Positions 1 through 11,757 of a stretch of DNA of 64,000 bases are shown here, one piece after another. The stretch spans positions 60,183,149 to 60,247,148 of the forward strand of contig NC_135505.1 in NCBI RefSeq assembly GCF_052857255.1. Reading direction: 5' to 3'. Every line of letters starts with the position of its first letter. The first letter of the stretch is position 1. The position numbers and the translations under genes were made by a program. The notes under the pieces are model-generated. The model had not been told where the DNA came from and did no database searches. It saw only the letters and a program-made list of their open reading frames with translations. This DNA comes from Amblyomma americanum (lineage: Eukaryota; Arthropoda; Arachnida; Ixodida; Ixodidae).

Positions 1-26
1 ATGGATGGATGGATGGATGGATGGAT
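1..26. repeat. (ATGG)n microsatellite
   Basis: Six and a half perfect ATGG units open the window. Similar tetranucleotide tracts inside the window sit at the 3' tails of LINE copies, so this may be the tail of an element lying outside the window. Confidence 0.9.
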
Positions 27-586
27 ATACGCACACACCTTTCCTGAATATTGCAGAAGTCGTTTTATTTTCTATTTTTTTGCTGAAACCCAAACAGTGC
101 CGTACATATGAGTTATTCCAAGCTTGTTCTCCGATATCTGCATCCCTTACAAGAAGAGATGATAAGCGCTAGCTACTTCACGTTGTACTTCTCCTATTGT
201 TGCGTTTGCTTTGAATACCGCGGCTATGTATTAGTGGGTGGTGATCGCAGTTTGCTGTTGGCTGAATTACAGGCTCTGTTGACAAAGTCGCAAAGTGATC
301 GCGGATTCTTTAGTTGATATCTACTACTATGCAGTGGCCGGGAGCCTTCCGCTCAGGTTGTGAAAGCATTTCTGTCCGTTTTTTGGAGCGAACGCAATAA
401 TTCAAAGACTACTACCCCGAGCAAAATATTTTCTTGCTTACTTGTAAAGCAGCTGCATAGCAACAGTTCCATAGGAACACTATAGCATTTAGCCAAGCAT
501 AGTCATGACACTTTGCCTATTCATGATAGAAACAACCAGGGTCAGTCATGACCCGACCACAACCTGAACTTGGACTATGGTCGCCC
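27..586. other. no gene recognised
   Basis: AT-rich unique-looking DNA. The only open frame of note (108-317, 69 codons) has no recognisable domain and no splice or start context that would support it. Confidence 0.5.
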
Positions 587-845
587 GGACCACCCCGGAA
601 ATTCGGCAAGGTTCACCCAAAAATTGACCTTGGCCAAATTGTACCAAAATTGATATACACGTATAATAAAACACGCCCAGTTGGATGGTTGCACCAAAAT
701 TAGAACCTGGCCATCCCCAGAATTTCGCACTAGGCACCCGAAAATTGACTTAGGCATAATTTGACCAAAATTGATATCGAAGTATAATGGACCACGCCCG
801 GTTCGATGGTTGCTCCCAAATTTGGGCCGGGCCACTCCTAAAATT
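587..845. repeat. tandem repeat, about 122-bp unit, two copies
   Basis: The block starting GGACCACCCCGGAAATTCG at 587 is repeated as GGCCATCCCCAGAATTTCG at 709 and a third unit begins near 829. Shared internal words include CCAAAATTGATAT and the pair ACACGCCCAGTTGGATGG / CCACGCCCGGTTCGATGG. Divergence is perhaps 20-25 percent, so the array is old. The open frames on the minus strand here are by-products of the repeat. Confidence 0.8.
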
Positions 846-925
846 TAGTCATCAGTGCACACAGTGACCTGCAGTTCAATTCCGCACATTCATTAATTGC
901 TTTTCGCTTATCAGGGATCGATAAT

Positions 926-1500
926 TAAGTGCCACTATTTAGTAATTTACTACCTCCATTTCAAGTACTATGAATTTGATTACATTTGGACAATTTTGGT
1001 TATTTAAGTCACTAATTACTATTCACTATTTAATGGTCACTAATTAGGCACTACTATTTGGTCATTTATGATGTCGAGCTCAAGTACTGTTAATTTGACA
1101 TTTGAAGCATTCTTGGTAATTTTATTCACTAATTACTCCTCACTTATTAGAGGTCGGTATTTAGGTATCACTATTTAGTCATTTACTACCTCCAGTTCAG
1201 GTATGGAACATTTGATTACATTCGGAGCATTTTGGCTGTTACATTCACTAATTACTTCTAAATAATTAGGGTTTGGTGATTAGGTGTTACTACTTGGTCC
1301 TTTACCCCGTCCAGTTAAGGTGTTTTTTTATTTTAATACATTCAGACCATTTTGAACATTTAATGCACAAATTACTTTTCACTAATTATGGGTCAGTGAT
1401 TAAATACTACCATTTGGTTCTTTAATACGGACCATTTTAGCCGTTTTATTCACTAATTAGGTGGCACAACTTTGACTTCTTCAACTCAAGTACAAATAAT
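926..1500. repeat. AT-rich satellite-like array, about 119-bp unit, five copies
   Basis: The word CACTATTTAG/ACTACTATTTGG recurs near 933, 1051, 1169, 1288 and 1407, a spacing of about 119 bp. Each unit also carries a TTTACTACCTCCA-like block, a TTTGATTACATT-like block and a CACTAATTA block. Units are diverged, and the last one is degraded. Confidence 0.8.
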
Positions 1501-2334
1501 TTCATTTACATTCAGTGCATTGGCGTTCTCGTCGGTTTTATTCATCAATTACACTTAAGAAATTAACAGCCATCTAATTAGCAGTCCCTACCCATTCACT
1601 TATTACCTATGCACTGTTAATCAGTACTGCTCTTATGATTTTCTCCTACCAATGATGAGGTTTGGTGGGTTTGAGACACCCACGCTGTTCTTCATCCTCC
1701 TATGCATCACATCATACTCTCCATGGTACCACCGCACTGAACCAACGTCATTAAACGCACGGCGCCGGTTTTTCCGCTCGATGGTTCATAAAACGAATTC
1801 GATTAAAGTTCAGCACGTCCTGTGTGTCAGCTCCTATTATTGCGGTCGATGGCTGGTCGCCGGCGTCGCTGACACTGTCCCGTACCACACTCTGTCATAT
1901 GGTTCAGATGCAATTCCGTAGAGCCGCGTTCACATTAGGAAGCCGTACACTTGGCCTTGCTCTGCACTCGCGACTATTGTACCATAAGTCCTGCCAAATA
2001 TAATATAATCGCTTTATATGCCCGCACGGACTCAACAAACCCTAAAACAGATAGCTATTGCCAACAGCAATACTTAGTTCGATACACACACTTCAACACC
2101 TTATTTCGTGGCATAGAAAGTTTATGAAGCATCAAATTCACAAAGAAATTTGTTTCCCATAAGAACGCCCTATTCAGACGGCATAAACACAAACCAAAAC
2201 TATCCACAAAGTAACTGGCAGCATTACCAACACTTTTGCCACCATCTATGAAGACTTGCTAGCTCAGTCAGGCCCCCAGCCAGCCCTAAAACACGCGCCA
2301 ACATTCAATGCTGCGGATGGCCTACGGCTCAGCT
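1501..2334. other. no gene recognised
   Basis: Unique-looking DNA. An open frame at 1652-1921 (89 codons) shows no domain I recognise. Nothing else can be supported. Confidence 0.45.
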
Positions 2335-4056
2335 TTTTTTCCCCTTTATTTTGGTTTAAATCCGTAGTAAGTTATTAAAATACGCAATTTCCTTTAAATA
2401 CGTCTTCCTACACTTTTAACCTTATGTCACCTCTCTGCTTTCGGGCCACCAATCTTCCGATCACTTTTTGCTAATTTCCACTGCAGATTGTTTACATGAC
2501 TATTGTTATCTCTAAACCCTACGGCCTCAGGAAGAGTTACTGCGCCTGCATCGACATCGGGATGGATACCTTCACATTTTAGCTTGAGGTGTTCTATTGT
2601 TTCGACAGATTTGCCACACACCGCACATATGTCATATTATTTGTTAAATTTCTTTTTGTAGCTGCACGTTCTAAGACATCCTGACCTAGCTTCAAAGAGT
2701 GGACACTGCCTCTTGAGTTATCATAAAACGCGTCCCTCCTGATCTGATTTTCCAGTATCGACATAGTTCTACACTGTGCTTCTTTTCCATTGAATCTATC
2801 CAATTTTTACCTTCCGCGTTTTTAACCTGTCGTTTAATGCTCTGTTTTTCTCCTTCCTCGTCTTTGGCATACTTACTGGTCAGCTTCCTAGTTTTTTTTT
2901 CTGCCATTGTGAGTCAACGCTCTTTCTGTGTAAGTATTTAAATACCATCGCTGCCCACCGGTTATCGCGCAGTTTCCACACGCGTTCTTCGTATAGTATT
3001 TTACTCTGAGCTTCCCGTGCTTCGAACGATGCTCAGCTTATATCACACTGTACTGCCTCGTTGTGGTTTCCCCATGGGCACCTAGTGCTAATCTTCCAAC
3101 AGCTCTCTGATTTACTTCTAATCCCGACCGAACTTCTGCCCCTAAGCACAGAACCGCATTCCAGAATGGGCTCCGGCACCATTAATCCTTTCCAAATACC
3201 TCTCAGTACTTTATACCCATTGTACCCCCACAGTGCCCTATGTTTCATTATCCCGGCATCTCTTCGCCCTTTTGCTATGAGAGACTGTTCGTGCTTTTCC
3301 GTATACATCTGCCCTTCGTTTACCCATACCTCGAGATATTTGCATTCGGCCACTCGGGGTATTTCATGGCCTTGTATTGTAAGCTCCTGGTCAGTTCTAT
3401 CGTTGAAATTGATCACACCTGACATAGTTGCGCTAATACTGAAACGTAGACTGTCTCCTTCGTCTCCACAGCAATTAACAAAGTTTGTAAATCTTCCTGA
3501 CTATCTGCTAGCAGTACAATATCGTCCGCATACATTAAACCCGGTAGTCGTTGCTCAACAACCTTTCCGCTTAATCTGTGCTACAGATTATAGCCGAGTT
3601 TGCTTGCTTGTGGCCTTCTTTCCATACTTATAAAGCATGAACAGCAGCGGTGATATAGGACCTTGCCTTAATCCTTTGTGTACCTCGACAGCTGTCGTAC
3701 TCCTAATTCCTTCCCATGTTATTTCATCTTTATTTTCTCGATATATTCCCTGTAGGAAATCAATTACCTCATGACCGATACTGTCATCTTTTAATATGTC
3801 CCAAAAGAGTTCCCTGTTCACGTTGTCAAATGCACCGCTTATGTCCAGGAAGGCTTAATACAGAGGTCTGTTTTCCGACTTGGTAAGCGCCTACCACTTC
3901 TGAACCTGTTCTGAAGCTCTCCGCGTATTCTATTACTTTTTACCCATGACTGCATTTTAAATTTACCGCCTGCATCGCCAGCCTGTATACAAGTGATGTT
4001 ATCGTAATCGCAGTCGGAAGGATTTTATGTTCGTCTTATCGCCTTTTCCTTTCGCT
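2335..4056 (-). mobile_element. non-LTR retrotransposon fragment, family C copy 1
   Basis: Minus-strand decayed LINE. Broken frames encode reverse transcriptase segments: a NRELFWDILKD block near 3800, HKGLRQGPISPLLF near 3680, then the post-RT region near 3100-3400 (EIPRVAECKYLEVWVNEG). Near the 3' end is a Cys/His motif (MCGKSVETIEHLKLKC) at about 2600. The 3' UTR ends at a run of T/C at 2335-2345. At least four frame breaks make it non-functional. The same family recurs at 5703-10103. I do not assign a clade from memory; the YADD-type RT and the terminal CxxC..H..C motif only place it among non-LTR elements. Confidence 0.8.
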
Positions 4057-4240
4057 TAGCTGGTTAGCTGGCTGGCTGGCCGGCTGGCTGGCTGGCTGGC
4101 TGGCTGGATGGATGGATGGATGGATGGATGGATGGATGGATGGATGGATGGATGGATGGATGGATGGACGGACGGACGGACGGACGGACGGACGGACGGA
4201 CGGACGGACGGACGGACGGTCGGATGGATGGGTGGATGGA
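4057..4240. repeat. compound tetranucleotide microsatellite (CTGG)n(ATGG)n(ACGG)n
   Basis: Three successive phases of the same register: TGGC units from about 4060, TGGA units from about 4106 and CGGA units from about 4167, returning to TGGA. The tract abuts the 3' end of the minus-strand LINE that starts at 4241. It therefore most likely grew from that element's (TCCA)n tail. Its length and phase switching suggest replication slippage with point-mutation seeding. Confidence 0.9.
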
Positions 4241-5702
4241 GGCTTAACCCTTTAAATCGGGCGGTGGTTCAAGCCACCTAGCCATGACTTGTGAAATTTT
4301 ACTCTTGTCCTGATTTTAGCCACCAATGAGATAGCAGTCGCTTGGTTACCCGCTTAAAATCTACTTTTCTTTTACTGTCCTTAAACTCCAATGCTTTGGA
4401 TAAATCAGCCCCGCTGCTTTCCACTGTAGGGTGAAGCCCTTTGCAGAAAAGTATTAAGTGTTCAGCCGTTTCCTCCTCCTCCTCTCCGCACGCAACGCAC
4501 ACCTGTCTATCTCGTGATACCTGACTCTAGATGTCTTAGTCCGCAAAACTCCCGTCCTGGCCCCAAACAACAAAGAGCTTCCGTTACAATTATCATAGAT
4601 ATTTTCTTTGGCAATTTCCTGCTTAAACATCATGTATGCTCCCAGCGCCGATTTCGTCAGCATCCCTGTTTTCCACAGAGCTCTCTCTGTTTCTTAAACC
4701 TTTTTCTTAACCGATAATTGCTGATTTGCCCCCTTACTGCTGTCAAGATATTTTCTTGACAATTTTCTAGTTCGCTTTCTTTATTTCGTGTCAATATCCT
4801 TTATATGCAGGTATCTGAAAACTTTCCTAGCCCACTGCTTTTCCCTCTTTTTCTAAATCGCTCCTCAAATGCTCTTACTGCTAGCCTCTCTGCTCTCGAA
4901 AGACGCCCATCCCATATCACCCTGTACCCCCTGATTTGGTGTATTGTCATGTGATCCCAAGGCTAACCTCCCTACGCCACGTTGTTTAATTTCGAACCTT
5001 GCTTGAACATATGGTCTCATGCATAGGACCGCATTACCGAAAGTCAGGCTAAGAGCCATCACCCCTTTCCATAACCCTTTTACCACTTCATACCTATTGT
5101 AATTCCACAGTGCCCCATTCTTCATGACAGCTACATTCCTACTAGCTTTATTGATTACATACTTCTCATGCTCTGTCAGATACTCAGCACTGTTATTTAT
5201 CCACACCCTAAGATACTTGTACTCATCCACTACTTCTAGCATGAACTCTTGTATTCTATGCTCGCCGCCCCCATCATTAATTATCATGACTGCAGATTTT
5301 TCCGTACTAAATTTGAAACCTAATCTACTTCCCTCTGCACCACAAATGTCTATCAACTTCTGCAAATCTTCCTTGTTGTCAGTCATTAGCACTACATCAT
5401 CTGCGTATATTAATTCTGGGAATGACTGTTTAATCGATTCCCCTTGCTTGAAAAAAGAGAGGTTGCAGCCTAGTCCGCTCCTCTCTAGCATGGTCTTCAA
5501 CCCTTGCAGGTACAACATTAACAACAAAAGAGACAGAGGGCATCCTTGCCTAAGCTCCCGCTGTATGTCTGTGGGCCCTGATACCTTTTTCCGCATTTTA
5601 TAAGCACTCTGTTACCTTTATATATGTACTTTAAAAGATTTATTACTTCATCTTCTACATCCAATGTGTCCAGTACGCCCCACAAATACTCTTTCGGGAC
5701 AT
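4241..5702 (-). mobile_element. non-LTR retrotransposon fragment, family A copy 1
   Basis: A minus-strand LINE, truncated at both coding ends. An open frame at 4865-5596 encodes reverse transcriptase: LRQGCPLS, then the catalytic IYADDVVLMTDNKEDL block, then a long post-RT region with GALWNYNRYEVVKGLWKG and VQGDMGWASFE. The terminal Cys/His motif (CVACGEEEEETAEHLILFC) lies at 4430-4502. The 3' UTR begins GGCTTAACCCTTTAAATCGG in plus-strand view at about 4241. The 5' end is cut at 5702, directly against the tail of the next LINE. RT and Cys/His domain are in different frames. It is related to, but clearly distinct from, the family C copies. Confidence 0.85.
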
Positions 5703-6762
5703 ACTGGATGGATGGAAGGTAGGAGCGTCCCCTTTGAAATGGGGTTTTTGGCAGTAGCCACCATGCTTAGCTTTTTCCCCTTTATTTTCGTTTAACTGCG
5801 TTGTAAGTTATCAAATTGCGCCCTTTGCTTCAAACTCTTCTTCCTACACTTTTAACCGTATGCCACCTGCTTTTGAGCCACCAATCCTCCAATCGCTTTT
5901 CGCTAATTTCCACTGCATATTTATTTAGATGACTGTTGTTATCTCTAAACTCTAGGGCCTCAGGAAGAGTGAGTGTGCCTGCATCGACATCAGGATGGAT
6001 ATCATCACATTTTAGTATGAGGTGCTCTATTGTTTCTGTAGATTTACCACGCACAGCAAATGTGTCATCTTCTTCGTTAAATTTCTTAATAGCTGCATGT
6101 CCTAAGACATCCTGACCTCGCATCAAAGAGTAGGGCACTGCCTCTTGAGTTATCATAAAACGCTCCCTTCCTGACCTGCTGTTTTCAGTATCGATATGGT
6201 TCTACACTATTCTTCTTTGCCATTGAATTTATCCAATGTTTACCTTCCGCGTTTTAACCTGTCGTTTAATGCTCGGTTTTTCTCCGCCCTGGCGTCTGGC
6301 ATACTTACTGGTTAGCTTCCTCGTTCTTTTCTGCCAATTTGAGTCAATGCTCTTTCTGTATAGGTATTTAAATACCTTCGCTGCCCACCTGCTATCATCC
6401 AATTTCCTCAGGCGTTCTTTGTATAGTATTTTACGCTGAGCTTCCCGTGCTTCAAACGATGCCCAGCCCATATCCCCTTGTACTGCCTCGTCTGTGGTCT
6501 TCCCGTGGGCACCTAATGCTAATCTTCCAACAGCTCTCTGATTTACTTCTAATTTCGACTGAACTTCTGCCCTTAAGCACAGAACCGCATTCCCGAATGT
6601 AAGCCCCGGCACCATTATCCCTTTGTAAATACCTCTCAGTACCTATAATACCTGTTGTACCCCCTTAATGCCCTATGTTTAATTATCCTTGCATCTCTTC
6701 GCCCTTTTGCTATGAGAAACTGTTCGTGCTTTTCCGTGTACATCTGCCCTTCGTTTACCCAT
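5703..6762 (-). mobile_element. non-LTR retrotransposon, family C copy 2, 3' segment
   Basis: Second copy of the family at 2335-4056, starting with a short GGATGGATGG tail remnant and a TTTCCCCTTTATTTTCGTTT 3' UTR like copy 1. Frames at 5830-6156 carry the terminal Cys/His region and 6229-6615 the post-RT region (VQGDMGWASFEAREAQ). The copy stops abruptly at 6762 inside the sequence TTCGTTTACCCAT and resumes at 9077, because another LINE has inserted there. Confidence 0.85.
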
Positions 6763-9076
6763 TTGGTTGGTTGGTAACAACTTTATTTAAAAGTCCGGCA
6801 CAGCTTTCGCCGACGGGGCCTTAGGTCTCCCACGTGGGGACGTCGAGGTGTTGCCTCGCCATCGCCTCGCGGGCCTGCTGGACGGCCCAGAGTTGGTCAC
6901 AGAGGCTGGGGCAGCGCAAGTCAGCGGCCCACCGTGGCGGTAGGGTTCCGGAGTTAGCACCGTCAGGGTTTTTGCTACAGTCCCAGAGCATGTGGGGTAA
7001 AGTTGCTATAGCAGTGTGGCAGACCTTGCATATATTTGTCGGGTATGTTCCGGAGTAGAGTCTGTGGCATTGTGCCGGGTTGGGGTACGTGAGCGTCTGC
7101 AGTTGTCTGAGGGCCACCGCGTGCGCCCTGTCCAGCTTGTCGTTGGGCGGAGGGAAGGTTCGGTGGGCCAGGCATACGGTCTTGGTAATTTCGTTGTAGC
7201 TGGTCAGGCAGTCTTTGGTGCTGCCCATTGGACGACGGTCGCCGGCGCGGTTCGCGAGCTCGTGCGCCTCGGCGTGTGCAGTCTCGTTTCGGTTGCGACA
7301 TGTGTTCGATACTTCTCCCATGTGCGCCGGGAACCACTGGATTCTGGTTTGAAAAGCTTCCTTTCACTGGACTTTGCGATTGCTCAGTGTTCGGGCCGCT
7401 GTCTGTGAGATCCATCCTTTGGCGAAGTTTTTGACCGTTTGTCGCAAGTCGCAGAGAACTGTGGTGCACGTCGGATCCGTGAGGGCGAGGGCCACCGTCG
7501 CTTCCTCCGCTTCTTCTGCGCGCTCGCACGCTACACTTGCCGTTATGTGCGTTTCGCCACTCGAATCGACGACCGCCACTGCGAATCGCGAGCGTTCTGC
7601 GTATTCCGCGGCGTCAACGAACCTTGTCCTCGTTTAGTCTCCGTGGCTGTGTAGGAGAGCTCTGGCCCTGACCACTCTTCCCCGATTGTGTTCTGGGTGG
7701 ACGTTCCGTGGAATCGGGCCGACTCTTAGTTTTGTCTGATCGCGTCCGGAACAGCGACTTTCTGGCCTTGTTGTGCATGGTAAGGGATGCCGACGCTTTC
7801 CATGATCTGGCGTCCTGCTCTCGTGCCCGCTAATCTTTCTAGTTATGAAGTGCTCTGCGCCTCGGCGATTTCGGTAAGCGTGTTGTGAAGCCCGAGCTGG
7901 AGCAAGTGTTGCGTGCTGGTGGACTCTGGTAGACCCAGTGCTATCTTGTACACCCTGCGGATGAGGACGTTGATCTTGGCTTCTTCTCCCTTGTACCAGT
8001 TGTGGAATGCCGCGACGTACGCAATATGGCTCATGACGAAAGAGTGTGCGAGTCGTGTAAGACTCGCTCCCTCATTCCGTTTCTTCTGCTGGTGACCCCC
8101 TTGAGGATTCGCATGGCGTTAGCCGTCTTGTGCTGTAATTTAGTGATTGTTTCGCCGTTGACGCCATTAGCTTCGATTATCATGCCAAGGACCCTAATTC
8201 TGTGCACTATCGGGATGGTTGCTCCGTTGATCGTGCCTAGTCTGATCTCTTCGTTTTCTCGTCTAGTCGTTGCCGCATTCCGACCACACCCGGGTGGTCT
8301 GCCCCTCTGCGTAGGGCGGTAGAGTAGGAGTTCCGACTTTGTAGGCGAACATCGTAATCCCGTACCCACAAGGTATTGCTCTATTGTCTCGATTGCTAGT
8401 TGCAGTACCGTTTCGATGTGACCGTCGCTGCCTTCGTGCAACCAGAGTGTTACGTCGTCGGCGTATATGGTGTGCCGGACGTCTTCGAGTTCTTGTAGCT
8501 TTTCTGCTAGCCCGATCATGACGAGGTTGAAGAGCATGGGCGAGATGACGGAGCCCTGCGGGTGCCGGTGCTTCCCAGCGTTTGCTCTTCTAGCTGGATA
8601 TCCCCTGCCACTAAAAAAGCTCGCCTGTCTGTCAAAAAATCTTTAACGTAGTTGTACGAGCGTACACCTAGGTTTTGCCGCGATATCTGGTGTAAGATCG
8701 CCGAGTGCGCGATTCTATCGAACAAGCTTTCACGTTCATTCTTGAGTCACGTTCGTCGGCTTGTGTCGCTTCGTTGGAGAGTGTCCGTATACGTGGCGCC
8801 GCGTCTGTCAGCGGCGCGCAGCGGTTGCGCCGGCTAGGCCTAGCGTCTGGCGTACGCGCACCTAGACCTAGCGAGGCTATCGCGGGGTCGGAGCGCAGAA
8901 AGTGCAATATCTCTGCGAAGAATGGTGGCCCACCTCAAAACTGGGTATCCGTCGATGCTTCTCGACTTCACGGATCCGTTGGTGAAAGGTTGGCGATGAA
9001 ATCTCTGCGAAATCATTTGTAGAAGACAGAGGCGATGTGAACGCGTCCGCTCACCTCGGTGATCGCAGCGCCCTCT
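6763..9076 (-). mobile_element. nested 5'-truncated LINE with 13-bp target duplication
   Basis: A 2,314-bp minus-strand element inserted into family C copy 2. It is flanked by the direct repeat TTCGTTTACCCAT (6750-6762 and 9077-9089) and its 3' end at 6763 is a (CCAA)n tail on the minus strand. Frames encode RT (AHSAILHQISRQNLGVRSYN near 8700, IYADDVTLW near 8460), a post-RT region and a terminal Cys/His block (CKVCHTAIATLPHMLWDC near 7000). The RT frame is broken by small indels, for example a 2-bp insertion near 8725. The style (YADD, CSPTKSELLLY, terminal C..C..H..C) fits I-like LINEs; this is an inference. Confidence 0.85.
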
Positions 9077-10103
9077 TTCGTTTACCCATACCCTGAGACA
9101 TTTGCATTAGGCTACTCGGGGTATTTCATAGCCTTGTACTGTAAGCTCCTGATCAGTTGTATCGTTGAAAATGATCATACCTGACTTAGCTGCGCTAAAA
9201 CTGAAACCTAGACTGTCTCCCTCGTCTCCGCAGCAATTAGCCAAAGTTTGCAAATCTTCCTGGCTATCTTCTAAGAGTACAATATAGTCCGCATACATTA
9301 AACCCGGTAGTCGTTGCTCAGCAAACTCTCCGCCTGATCTGTACGACAGATTAAAACATAGATTGCTTCCTTGTGGCCTTTTTTTCCATACTTATCATGA
9401 ACAGCGGTACGTGGTGATAGAGGACAACCTTGCCTTATTCCTTTGTGTACCTCGACAGTTGTACTCTTAATTCCTTCCCATGATATTTCACCTTTATTTT
9501 CTCGATATATTTCCTGTCGGAAATCAATTACCTCATGACCGATACCTTCATCTTTTAATATGTTCCACAGGAGTTCCCTGTTCACGTTGTCATATGCACC
9601 GCTTATGTCCAGGAATGCTAAATACAGAGGTCTGTTTTCCGGCTTAGCTATTTCTATGTACTGGGTAAGCACCAACAGGCTATCATCTAAGCGCCTACCA
9701 CTTCTGAATCCGTTCTGAAGTTCTTCGAGTATTCTATTACTTTTTCTACCCATGACTGCATTTTTAATTTCGCCGCCTGCATCGCCAGCCTGTATATAAC
9801 TGATGTCATTGTAATCGGTCAGAATGATTTTATGTTCGTCTTATCGCCTTTCCCTTTATAAATCAAATTCATTTTACTCTGTTTCCAGCTCAGCGGAATT
9901 TGCTTATTTGTTATGACTGCCTCCAATAATTTTATCAGCGTTTCCTTGCCTCTTGGGCCAAGTTCATTATTTAACTTGATTGGAATTTCCTCTGTCCCTG
10001 CGGACGTGCATTTTGGAACCTTTGCTTCCCCCTTTTTTCCACTTAAGATTGGTCAGTTCCAAGTTATTTTCTTTTGTGCTCTCTTGTGTTGCTCCCTCGT
10101 TTG
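9077..10103 (-). mobile_element. non-LTR retrotransposon, family C copy 2, 5' segment
   Basis: Continuation of the copy interrupted at 6762, starting with the second copy of the target duplication. It encodes the N-terminal half of the reverse transcriptase: LQNGFRSGRRLDDSLLVLTQ, LAFLDISGAYDNVNRELLW and GIRQGCPLSP in 9298-9753, and YADYIVLLEDSQEDL in 9107-9298. The catalytic motif reads YADY instead of YADD. Further upstream sequence to about 10100 resembles the pre-RT region (PLSWKQSKMNLIYKGKGDK-type in the minus strand near 9860-9890). It ends against the tail of another LINE at 10104. Confidence 0.85.
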
Positions 10104-10565
10104 GATGGATGGATGGATGGATGGATACGGCTGAACCCTTTACATCGGGCGGTGGCTCAAGCCACCTAGCCAGTGCTGTGGCATGTTGCAAGTTGCGCGT
10201 CCGCGCCGTAAGTGTCGCCACGGTCGGAACGATTGCAGCGATCCTGGTATCTGGCAGCAAACGCGGCTGGAGTCAATGACACAACGCGTCTGCGCCGCCA
10301 GTGCCGCCGCGGGCAACGCTGCAGCGCAGTGGCAGCAGACGACAGCGACCGGCGCAAGCATAGCGAGCAAAGTTTTGAGCAATTTATGTTTTTACCGCCA
10401 ACTCCCAGGCACCGCCACCGTCGCATTTCAAAATCGTCCCCATTGGCTCTACGGGAATGTCACACCCTTGACCTAGCCATGTCTTGTGAAATTTTACTCC
10501 TGTCTTGCTTTTAGCCACCAATCAGATAACCTTCGCTTGGTTACTTCTAACCTCTTGTTAAAGGT
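10104..10565 (-). mobile_element. LINE family A copy 2, 3' end only, split by a MITE
   Basis: The block starts with GGATGGATGGATGGATGGAT (tail) and continues with the same 3' UTR as family A copy 1 (CATCGGGCGGTGGCTCAAGC). It is interrupted at 10172-10470 and then resumes with ATGTCTTGTGAAATTTTACT and the end of the ORF. Similarity to copy 1 fades near 10565, so only the last few hundred bases of the element are present. Confidence 0.8.
10172..10470. mobile_element. 299-bp hAT-like MITE with 8-bp target duplication
   Basis: The 3' UTR of the surrounding LINE is split by 299 bp flanked by ACCTAGCC on both sides (10164-10171 and 10471-10478). The intact sequence GCCACCTAGCCATG is seen in the other copy of the LINE near 4275, which proves an insertion. 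The ends, CAGTGCTGTGGCAT and (reverse complement of the right end) CAAGGGTGTGACAT, match at 10 of 14 positions. An 8-bp duplication and CAGTG-like termini are typical of the hAT superfamily. It has no coding capacity; open frames through it are chance. Confidence 0.75.
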
Positions 10566-10731
10566 AGCTAGCGCCACCGCCTGGTAGCAGCCTGCAACTG
10601 ACGGGAGGGCGCTCCAAAAGGGGCGCACTTGTGAGGGCGCGTTATTTTGATGCTGGTTGTGCAGGTGCTGTTGACGCGCTTTAGCCACGTTGTTTTACCC
10701 GGTGTGGTGCCCGAGTGACATATACCCTGTA

Positions 10732-10860
10732 ATGACTACCGCAATTTCGCTCGAAGACGTCCACGAAGTCCTGGAGTTGCCTTCACAAGCAGAGTGCGTC
10801 GCTTGCGTGAAAGGGAAGTACGCGTACTACCACTACGGCTGTGACTGCGTTGACGACAGG
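10732..10860 (+). CDS. UFSP1: Ufm1-specific protease 1-like, exon 1 (partial gene)
   Basis: 43 codons from an ATG at 10732 to a strong donor AGG|GTACGT at 10861. The C-terminal part reads GKYAYYHYGCDCVDDR, matching the segment just before the catalytic-Cys motif in UFSP1/UFSP2 cysteine proteases, which mature UFM1 and release it from substrates in the cytosol. The exon ends in phase 0, and the candidate exon 2 at 11758 continues with Gly-Trp-Gly-Cys as the family requires. The start is the only ATG that keeps the conserved frame; upstream (10566-10731) is a short non-coding leader next to a LINE fragment. The annotation is from family memory and was not searched. Confidence 0.8.
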
Positions 10861-11757
10861 GTACGTCGCGAATGTGACGGTCGAATCGGGTTGAATCGGA
10901 GAGAGTTGAGCCAGTGGCGACTGGTTGAGCGTTGCTTTGAATGTGAATAATCTGCGACAGCATGGTTAACGCAATGGCTGGCCGCTATGTAGCTGCGAAA
11001 AGGAGCACGAATTCTGCGATGACTTTAGCAAACGGACATACGCGAACTACATTGAGCTTATTTTATTTTGTGCTTCAGTCTATCATTAAACTCCACAGAT
11101 AGCTCGGGCGCCTATAGTCATATTTCACTCGCAAATCGGATGTACATTCTAACTACTTGACGTGAGGTTCCGGTTGTACTACGTCCCTCCCATTGCATTT
11201 TCACGATGCCTGCCACTTTTCTCGGCGGTCGTTTTCAGCGGTGAACGGACATGTGTCAAATGCGGCTAGTGCGTGGAAAACGACCCGGAAATGGGTTCAC
11301 ACAGCTAGGACAATCCCTGCCGCTTCGGTTCAAGCGCTTGTCTTTGAGTCATAAACACCACTTTGAGACTGCGATCGCTTTTATTGTTGTTGCTGCAAGC
11401 GTAAACAGTACATAATACTGCACAGTTCTACAAAGTATACCATGAATACGGAATTCAGTGCAGTCCTGTTTTATTTCCTAGGCGCCCCCTTTTCAGGGGA
11501 TTTTACAGCAAGGATGCAACCGGAACTTGTCTTACAGTTCAAATTTCGATACCGATTTTCATATCTGGCATCTTCCTGTAAGCGGGCCTTGTAGTGTGAA
11601 ATCCCCCTGCAATGAGTGCTTGGAGGCTGTTATTGTGCACAAGTGAGTTGCGTTTCAAATGTTTTGTGTTGCCCCCAACAGCCTTGTCCTGCACACTTCT
11701 GGTTCCTGGCTATGGAGGGTTGATATGATCCACTCTGCCTGTGGGCTGGCTATGCAG
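10861..11757 (+). other. intron 1 of the UFSP1-like gene
   Basis: Non-coding sequence between the GTACGT donor and the TATGCAG acceptor. Just before the acceptor a short direct repeat is visible: CTGGCTATGGAGGGTTG (near 11707) and CTGGCTATGCAGGGTTG (near 11747). The first copy is a near-duplicate of the acceptor region but has GGAG in place of GCAG, so it lacks the splice-site AG in context. Confidence 0.55.

Noticed and set aside
3061..3633. 190-codon plus-strand frame
   Set aside because: It is the antisense shadow of the LINE reverse transcriptase on the minus strand.
10140..10514. Overlapping Ala/Arg-rich frames on both strands
   Set aside because: They lie across a MITE insertion in a LINE 3' UTR; composition artefact.
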